In this document: positions 58,807 to 64,000 of the stretch, piece after piece
Layout of the letters: each line of letters starts with the position of its first letter
How positions within the stretch are numbered: the stretch's first letter is position 1
Origin: Paenibacillus silvisoli
GTDB taxonomy: Bacteria > Bacillota > Bacilli > Paenibacillales > Paenibacillaceae
NCBI RefSeq assembly: GCF_030866765.1
Contig: NZ_CP133017.1
Coordinates: 3,144,001 to 3,208,000 of the forward strand
DNA: 64,000 bases
Direction of reading: 5' to 3'
Program-made: the position numbers and the translations under genes
Notes under the pieces: generated by a model
What the model was told of the DNA's origin: nothing
Databases searched by the model: none
Seen by the model: the letters and a program-made list of their open reading frames with translations, nothing else

Positions 58807-60291
58807 TTATGAAGCCTGATTCAGAACGGCGGAGGATTCCTCATCCGCGGCTTGTTTCACGCGTTTGATGAAGAAGGAGAGCAGCAAGCCGATGACGCCG
58901 ATGCCCACAATGACGAGATACGCATCGTTGATTCCCTGGATGGAAGCCTCCATGATCATATGCTCTTGCGTCGTATCGGCGGCTGTGCCGCTTGTCATCA
59001 TGTCGGTCAAATGCGTTTTGGTCCGGCTCGTCATGACCGTGACGAGCAGCGAGGTGCCTACGGCGCCCGCAACTTGGCGAATCGTATTCGAAATCGCCGT
59101 GCCATGCGCATTCAGGCGATTCGGCAATTGATTCAAGCCGGCGGTTTGTACCGGCATCAGCAGCAGCGCCATCCCGATCCGGCGGCCCGTCGACATCAGC
59201 ACGAGATACGTATAGCTGGTCGAGTCCGTCAAATTGACAAAGCCGATCGTCGTGCCGATCGTAATGAGAAGCCCGATGACCGATAGCCATTTCGCGCCGA
59301 AGCGGTCGAACAACCGGCCGGCAACCGGCATCAGGAAGCCCATCACGAGCGCGCCCGGCAGCAGCAGCAAGCCCGATTCCAAAGCGGTGTAGCCGCGGGC
59401 ATTCTGCAAGTAGAGCGGCAAGAGCATCATATCCGCATACATCACCATCGTAACCGCGATGTTGATAATCGTCGTTAAGGTGAACATATTATACCGGAAA
59501 GCCCGAAGATCGAGCAGCGGGTTCGCGGACTTCAGCTGGCGCCAAGCGAACAAGGCAATGGAGACGACGCCGGCTGCGATCGACCAGATGACTTCCTCGC
59601 TCGACCAGCCTGCGCTGCCTGCCCGGCTAAAGCCGTAGAGCAGTGCGCCGAAGCCGATCGTAGATAGAATGATGCTCAATATGTCGACGCGAGTATCTTT
59701 TCTTTGTGAAACGTTGCGAAGAAAAATAAATCCGCACACTATAACGATAACGGCAAACGGAATCATGCCGTAAAACATCGATTCCCATTTGTAATTTTCG
59801 AGCAAATAGCCCGCAAGCGTCGGTCCTATTGCCGGCGCGAAAATAATCGCGAAGCCCATCATGCCCATCGCCGCTCCGCGTTTCTCAGGCGGGAACAGCG
59901 TTAGAATGACATTCATGAGCAGCGGCATAATGATGCCGGCACCGGCAGCTTGAATCATGCGGCCGGTCAGCAGCACTTCGAAGCTTCCCGCTAGGGCGGA
60001 TACGATCGTGCCTGCCAAGAAGATAATCATAGAGGCTTGGAATAATTGCCTTGTCGTAAATCGCTGCATAAAGTAGGCCGTAATCGGGATCAGCACCCCG
60101 TTCACCAGCATGTAGCCCGTTGTCAGCCACTGGGCGGTGGCGGCTGAAATATTAAAGTCCACCATGAGCTCCGGCGTCGCTACGCTCATGACGGTCTGAT
60201 TCAGCGTCGCGAGGAACGCGCCTAAAATCATAATGAACAAGATCGGTCCCTTTTTAATGGAACTGACGTCAGTCTTCTGATCTGTACTCAA
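58807..60291 (-). CDS. MFS multidrug exporter, DHA2 (EmrB/QacA) family
   Basis: A 494-residue transporter with 14 predicted helices. Family motifs: LATLNQTVMSVATPELMVD in helix 1, TGYMLVNGVLIPITAY, and GRMIQAAGAGIIMPL (motif B/C area). It should export drugs or other lipophilic compounds using the proton gradient. Start TTG at 60291 has TGGAGG five bases before it. It is divergent from a TetR gene, its likely repressor. Confidence 0.93.
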   Translation of the reverse strand: MSTDQKTDVSSIKKGPILFIMILGAFLATLNQTVMSVATPELMVDFNISAATAQWLTTGYMLVNGVLIPITAYFMQRFTTRQLFQASMIIFLAGTIVSALAGSFEVLLTGRMIQAAGAGIIMPLLMNVILTLFPPEKRGAAMGMMGFAIIFAPAIGPTLAGYLLENYKWESMFYGMIPFAVIVIVCGFIFLRNVSQRKDTRVDILSIILSTIGFGALLYGFSRAGSAGWSSEEVIWSIAAGVVSIALFAWRQLKSANPLLDLRAFRYNMFTLTTIINIAVTMVMYADMMLLPLYLQNARGYTALESGLLLLPGALVMGFLMPVAGRLFDRFGAKWLSVIGLLITIGTTIGFVNLTDSTSYTYLVLMSTGRRIGMALLLMPVQTAGLNQLPNRLNAHGTAISNTIRQVAGAVGTSLLVTVMTSRTKTHLTDMMTSGTAADTTQEHMIMEASIQGINDAYLVIVGIGVIGLLLSFFIKRVKQAADEESSAVLNQAS

Positions 60292-60332
60292 CTTGCCTCC
60301 ATCCTTTCCACTCTCTAATCTAGACTTAATTT

Positions 60333-60358
60333 ACAATGTGTAAGATAATCGACATTGT
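60333..60358. promoter_or_regulatory. TetR-type operator candidate
   Basis: ACAATGT (60333-60339) and ACATTGT (60352-60358) form a perfect 7-bp inverted repeat with 12-bp spacing in the exporter-TetR gap. The size fits a TetR-family dimer site. The rest of the 225-bp gap shows no other clear signal. Confidence 0.55.
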
Positions 60359-60516
60359 ATAAAATTAAATTATAGCGAGAAAGCGGAGTGTTACAAGCGA
60401 CGCATTTTGAAGAAGTGTCAATTAGTTATCATTCTGCTTCCATTTGTAGTTTTAGTTCTGTTTATACGACAGATTGAACTCGAATTGTCATGCCAAATGG
60501 AGGAGAGACAGGCGAA

Positions 60517-61122
60517 ATGAAGGAATCCGCGAAGCCGCGCACCGATCCAAGAATCGTTCGGACGCGCCAATTGTTAAAAGATGCGTTCATCGATTTGCTG
60601 CAGGAGATGGAGATCGAGAAAATATCGGTCAACCGGATTGCCGAACGCGCCACGATTAACCGGGTGACGTTTTATTTGCATTATCGGGATATTCCGGACA
60701 TGCTGGATAAGATGGCGGACGATATGATCGAGGAGTTTCAGCATGCGATGGACCGGCCGCCGGACAACGCCGGATCGCTGGACGATCGGGATTCGCAGAA
60801 GCTCGTCCGTTTGCTGGAGCACATCGCCGCGAACGCCAAATTCTATAAAGTCGTATTAGGCTCGAAGAGAACGCCGATCTTTACGGAGCGCCTGCTCCGC
60901 ATGCTGTCGGAATCGGTATCCTTGCGGATGAAGGAGCTGGGAGCCGATTCGGTCATCGCCAAGGCGGGCATCCAGAAAGATATCGCCATTTGGTACGGAT
61001 CGGCTGCTTTGATCGGTACGATCGTAGCTTGGGTCCGAAACGACATGCCGTATACGCCCCAATATCTTGCGAAGCAGTTTACGCTGCTGCGGACCCACCA
61101 GTTTACCGAAAAGCCGTTATAA
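60517..61122 (+). CDS. TetR family transcriptional regulator
   Basis: A 201-residue regulator with an N-terminal TetR helix-turn-helix (about 18-60; RTRQLLKDAFIDLL, then ISVNRIAERATINRVTFYLHYRD) and a C-terminal TetR_C-like ligand domain. GGAGGAGA lies before the ATG at 60517; the ATG at 60490 lacks such a site. It is divergent from the DHA2 exporter, with an inverted-repeat operator between. It likely represses the exporter until a compound binds. Confidence 0.88.
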   Translation: MKESAKPRTDPRIVRTRQLLKDAFIDLLQEMEIEKISVNRIAERATINRVTFYLHYRDIPDMLDKMADDMIEEFQHAMDRPPDNAGSLDDRDSQKLVRLLEHIAANAKFYKVVLGSKRTPIFTERLLRMLSESVSLRMKELGADSVIAKAGIQKDIAIWYGSAALIGTIVAWVRNDMPYTPQYLAKQFTLLRTHQFTEKPL

Positions 61123-61165
61123 GCCGTGAACGGCTGATAGCTTTACTAGAAGGAGGCTTATTGAC

Positions 61166-62239
61166 ATGTTCCAATCCGCATGGACAGAGAAGCTTGGCAT
61201 CCGTTATCCGATTCTATTAGCCCCGATGGCGGGAGGGCCTTCGACGCCTGAATTAGTGGCCGCCGTTTCAAATGCGGGGGGATTAGGCAGCGTAGGGGCG
61301 GGCTATTTAAAGCCGGACCAAATTCGAAGCGCCATTCATGAGATCAGGAAGCTTACCGATCGGCCGTTCGGCGTCAACTTATTCGTGCCGGAGCTGCCCG
61401 ATACGACGGATGAAGCGGCAGCCGAAATGATTAAGCATTTGAATACATATCGTACGGAGCTTGGTCTGACGCCAATCAAGGAGCTGCCCGTGGTTGCCGA
61501 GACGTTTGCGGAGCAGGTTCAAGTGCTTCTGGACGAGCAGGTGGCCGTATTCAGCTTTACGTTCGGCATCCCGTCTAAGGACATCCTGGATGCAATGAAA
61601 AAGAAAGGGATTACCGTAATAGGCACGGCGACCACGGTTGAGGAGGCCAAACGGCTTGAAGCGTCCGGCATAGATGCGATTGTGGCGCAGGGAAGCGAGG
61701 CGGGCGGTCATCGCGGCACCTTCATCGGTCAGGCAGAAGATGCGCTGATCGGCACCATGGCTCTCGTTCCGCAAATCGTCGATCATGTTTCCATACCTGT
61801 CATCGCCTCGGGCGGCATCATGGATGGGAGGGGGATGGCGGCCAGCTTTGCTCTGGGAGCGGCTGCCGTGCAAATGGGCACCGCGTTTCTGGCAGCGCCC
61901 GAGAGCGGGGCTCATGCGGTATATAAGGAGAAGCTGCTGACATCTCCGGAAGATTCCACGGAAGTGACACGCTCGTATTCCGGCAAACCGGCGCGGGGCA
62001 TTCGCACTGCGTTCATGGATGACATGCGCGGCTATACGGGTACCATTCCGGCGTATCCAATCCAGAACGCGCTTACGCGCGAAATTCGACAAGCCGCTGC
62101 CAAAGCGAACAACCCCGAGCTGATGTCGCTCTGGGCCGGCCAAGGTCTTCGATTGGCAACGAGCAGGGAAGCCGCTGCCATCATGGAACAGACGATCGGG
62201 CAGGCTGAGGAGCTCGTTAAACGAATGAGCGCGCTTTAA
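61166..62239 (+). CDS. Nitronate monooxygenase family protein
   Basis: A 357-residue FMN-dependent TIM-barrel enzyme of the NMO/2-nitropropane dioxygenase family. Motifs: YPILLAPMAGGPSTPELVAAVSNAGGLGSVGAGY at the start, AQGSEAGGHRGTF with the catalytic His, and SGGIMDGRGMAASFALGAAAVQMGTAFL for FMN binding. It oxidises toxic nitronates such as propionate 3-nitronate. GAAGGAGG precedes the ATG. It follows the TetR gene by 43 bp and ends in a terminator. Confidence 0.92.
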   Translation: MFQSAWTEKLGIRYPILLAPMAGGPSTPELVAAVSNAGGLGSVGAGYLKPDQIRSAIHEIRKLTDRPFGVNLFVPELPDTTDEAAAEMIKHLNTYRTELGLTPIKELPVVAETFAEQVQVLLDEQVAVFSFTFGIPSKDILDAMKKKGITVIGTATTVEEAKRLEASGIDAIVAQGSEAGGHRGTFIGQAEDALIGTMALVPQIVDHVSIPVIASGGIMDGRGMAASFALGAAAVQMGTAFLAAPESGAHAVYKEKLLTSPEDSTEVTRSYSGKPARGIRTAFMDDMRGYTGTIPAYPIQNALTREIRQAAAKANNPELMSLWAGQGLRLATSREAAAIMEQTIGQAEELVKRMSAL

Positions 62240-62245
62240 AATAAG

Positions 62246-62272
62246 AAACGGCTGCCAAGGCAGCCGTTTTCG
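62246..62272. terminator. Terminator after the nitronate monooxygenase gene
   Basis: AAACGGCTGCC pairs with GGCAGCCGTTTT around a very short loop (two bases, so the inner pair opens), just before the convergent gluQ stop. Confidence 0.85.
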
Positions 62273-62273
62273 C

Positions 62274-63245
62274 TTATGTATCGCTTTGAAGCAGCCAGCT
62301 CATGTGCTCTTCGGTAACCGAGATCATCGGCTGCTTCAGCTGCTTTGTATGGAAGCTTGGAATGAAGGCCTCTGCCGGGGCAGGCTCCAGCCGCTCTTGC
62401 CAGCCGGCCAGATTGGCAATCATGCCGACCAGCCGCTCGGGCGAAACACCGTCCGCGCGAAGCGATGCGAGGGTCAGACTCTTGTCCCGCTTGGAGAGCC
62501 GATTGCCTTCGGCGTCCGCCAGCAGCGGGATATGCGCAAAGCGGGGAGGCTTCAAGCCCAGCGCCTCATAGAGCGCGAGCTGTCTTGGCGTAGAGTCGAC
62601 CAAATCGGCTCCGCGCAATACGTCCGTAATGCCCATCGCAGCATCGTCCACCGTTACGGCCAGCTGATAGCTGAACATGCCGTCCGCGCGTTTCACGATA
62701 AAGTCGCTTAATTCCTCTTTAGCGAATCGCTGCTCGCCCATGATTTCATCGACGAAGCGGATCGGCTCGTCTTGCATCACGAATCGGCACGATGGCGACT
62801 TGCCCGCTTCTTTGGTCAACCGCTCGTCAGGCGTCAAGTGACGGCAACTACCGGGATATGCGGTACCTTCCGATGATAGACCGTGCGGCGCGCTGGCGAT
62901 CGAGGCGAGATCGGCGCGGCTGCAATAACAGGAATAGATCCGTCCATCCGCCCGAAGACGCTCTAGCGCCCGTTCGTACAGCTGCTCGCGGCTGCTTTGA
63001 ACATACGGCGCGCAAGGGCCGTCCGCTCCCGGCCCTTCATCCCAGTCGAGGCCAAGCCATTGGAGATCGTTGATTTGCTGCTCCGCGAAAGCAGGGCGGG
63101 ACCGCGATTTATCGATATCCTCGATCCGCAGCACAAATTGACCGCCGGCCTGGCGGATTTGCAGCCACGCGCACAACGCCGAGAAGGCGTTGCCGATATG
63201 TAATTGTCCGGATGGAGTAGGGGCGAATCGTCCGCGACGAAGCAT
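62274..63245 (-). CDS. gluQ: Glutamyl-Q tRNA(Asp) synthetase
   Basis: A 323-residue GluRS catalytic-domain paralogue that adds glutamate to queuosine in tRNA-Asp. Motifs: GRFAPTPSGQLHIGN (HIGH variant) and the LSKRDKS (KMSKS variant). Zinc ligands Cys106, Cys108, Tyr130 and Cys134 match the GluQRS pattern, and no anticodon-binding domain is present, as expected. Its substrate gene, tRNA-Asp, lies 110 bp upstream on the same strand. Confidence 0.94.
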   Translation of the reverse strand: MLRRGRFAPTPSGQLHIGNAFSALCAWLQIRQAGGQFVLRIEDIDKSRSRPAFAEQQINDLQWLGLDWDEGPGADGPCAPYVQSSREQLYERALERLRADGRIYSCYCSRADLASIASAPHGLSSEGTAYPGSCRHLTPDERLTKEAGKSPSCRFVMQDEPIRFVDEIMGEQRFAKEELSDFIVKRADGMFSYQLAVTVDDAAMGITDVLRGADLVDSTPRQLALYEALGLKPPRFAHIPLLADAEGNRLSKRDKSLTLASLRADGVSPERLVGMIANLAGWQERLEPAPAEAFIPSFHTKQLKQPMISVTEEHMSWLLQSDT

Positions 63246-63355
63246 TTTACATCACACTCCTGGGGAATAAAGACCTGGAAATGCAAAAAAAGAGCAGCAG
63301 CGCCGCCCTATGCTTTCGTTCCGATTATGATCATCTGAGTTGTTCGGGATTAAAA

Positions 63356-63432
63356 TGGCGGAGCCGACGGGATTCGAACCCGCGGTCTCCTGCGTGACAG
63401 GCAGGCATGTTAGGCCTCTACACCACGGCTCC
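63356..63432 (-). tRNA. tRNA-Asp(GTC)
   Basis: A 77-nt cloverleaf on the minus strand: acceptor GGAGCCG/CGGCTCC, D-loop with TGGTGTAGAGGCC, anticodon loop CTGTCAC (anticodon GTC), T-arm GGGTTCGAATCCC, discriminator G and an encoded CCA. It lies just upstream of gluQ, whose product modifies queuosine in this tRNA. Confidence 0.95.
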
Positions 63433-63601
63433 ACATTTTAACAAGGTGCGTTAAGCACAAGAAGAATATTAGCACGAAGCTTGTCCGTATAGCAAGTTAT
63501 TTTTTAAAGATAGGTTAATGGAAGCGAACAAACGCATAGACCGCTAGAATGCGAGACGAATAGATTACTAGAAATAGGAGTTGAGGAAAGAAGGAGTTCG
63601 C

Positions 63602-64000
63602 TTGAGGATCGAGCTGGGACGCCGTGATGTGAATAAGCCGCTGCCGTTCAAGGATCATTCCGTCGATTTTGTCATGGCTGCGCACAGCTTGGAATACGCG
63701 GACAATTTGACGGAAGCTTTGACGGAGCTGTACCGCGTTTGCCGTCACAAAGCGATCGTGTGCATGGTTTTGCCGTATGCGCATGTCAGCGCTCACATGG
63801 TCAATCCGCAATTCAAGCAGCTCTTCAATGAGCACTCGCCGCGCTATTGGACGCGGAGCGCCGAGAGCGTCATCAGCCAGGATGAGTTCGTACTGACGCA
63901 AAACGCCGCCTGGTCGCTCCACGAAAAATCCCCGGTCGATCTGCGGCTGCTGCGGATGGAGTTTTTTTATTTTCCGGCTTATAATACTGGCTTTGACCGG
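63602..64000 (+). CDS. Methyltransferase-like protein (partial, cut by window end)
   Basis: The frame is open from a TTG at 63602 to the window end (133 codons seen). AAGGAG ends 5 nt before it. The start reads LRIELGRRDVNKPLP, then SVDFVMAAHSLEYADNLTEAL and YRVCRHKAIVCM, matching the second half of class I methyltransferase domains (motifs II-III). An in-frame stop at 63575 rules out an N-terminal motif I (GxGxG) region, so the SAM-binding glycine loop is missing or lies later. Function unknown; the rest of the gene is outside the window. Confidence 0.7.
   Translation, partial: MRIELGRRDVNKPLPFKDHSVDFVMAAHSLEYADNLTEALTELYRVCRHKAIVCMVLPYAHVSAHMVNPQFKQLFNEHSPRYWTRSAESVISQDEFVLTQNAAWSLHEKSPVDLRLLRMEFFYFPAYNTGFDR

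Noticed and set aside
63515-63922. 135-codon minus-strand frame near the window end
   Set aside because: Antisense to the methyltransferase-like gene, whose plus-strand reading has a ribosome binding site and recognisable motifs.
1-64000. Prophage, transposon, integrative element or defence island
   Set aside because: No integrase, transposase, phage structural gene, restriction enzyme, toxin-antitoxin pair of known type or flanking att repeats was seen; the single tRNA gene shows no adjoining repeat.

Overview
The window looks like a chromosome segment from a spore-forming Firmicute of the Paenibacillaceae (Paenibacillus/Cohnella type). This is inferred from strong AGGAGG-type ribosome binding sites, a mid-50s GC impression, the bacillithiol pair YojF-BshB2, a FIMAH-ended surface protein, YusW-like and CBO0543 proteins, a YeeI-type YebC protein, and several CcpA (cre)-like boxes. 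No transposase, integrase, phage gene or CRISPR array was found; it reads as resident chromosome rich in carbohydrate genes.

Layout. 1-4.6 kb: end of selD, then mnmH (tRNA selenouridine), a polysaccharide deacetylase, a Lin0512 protein, a GH43 glycosidase and yojF-bshB2, mostly with 4-bp overlaps. 4.9-11.8 kb: one 2288-codon gene for a secreted modular protein (three LamG-like repeats, a beta-helix and sugar-binding modules, FIVAR, BIG2, FIMAH). 11.9-14 kb: a TIMP-like membrane-anchored protein, a YebC-family regulator and a DHFR-like reductase. 14-19.9 kb: an ABC-2 exporter operon with a NEW3 protein, divergent from an ECF sigma/RskA anti-sigma pair, then an aldo/keto reductase. 20.2-25.9 kb: a Gfo/Idh oxidoreductase with a sugar isomerase, then a run of small metabolic genes (ABM monooxygenase, Fe-ADH, GNAT, SnoaL, DinB, PhyH). 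26-29.8 kb: a ferritin-like protein, an AraC regulator, a DLH hydrolase and small membrane peptides.

30-49.4 kb is a sugar-acid catabolic region: gluconate genes (gnd, gntR, gntP, gntK) with GntR operators, a second GntR/AraC regulator pair, an RraA-like protein, an ABC sugar importer with mannonate dehydratase, an enolase-superfamily dehydratase, an SDR, another AraC regulator, and a second ABC sugar importer. Neither importer has its own ATPase, so both probably share an MsmK-type ATPase encoded elsewhere. Cre-like sites overlap or follow the promoters of several of these units, which suggests joint carbon catabolite control.

49.6-56.2 kb: an OppB/OppC-like permease pair without ATPase or binding protein, a GNAT protein, a lipoprotein, a zinc-ribbon protein, ComB, a YusW-like secreted protein, and an ECF sigma factor with a DUF4367 partner. 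56.2-58.7 kb: a TPP riboswitch with terminator ahead of thiM-thiD-thiE. 58.8-64 kb: a DHA2 drug exporter divergent from a TetR regulator, a nitronate monooxygenase, GluQRS, tRNA-Asp, and a methyltransferase-like gene cut by the window end. Most transcription units end in clear rho-independent hairpins, often bidirectional between convergent genes.
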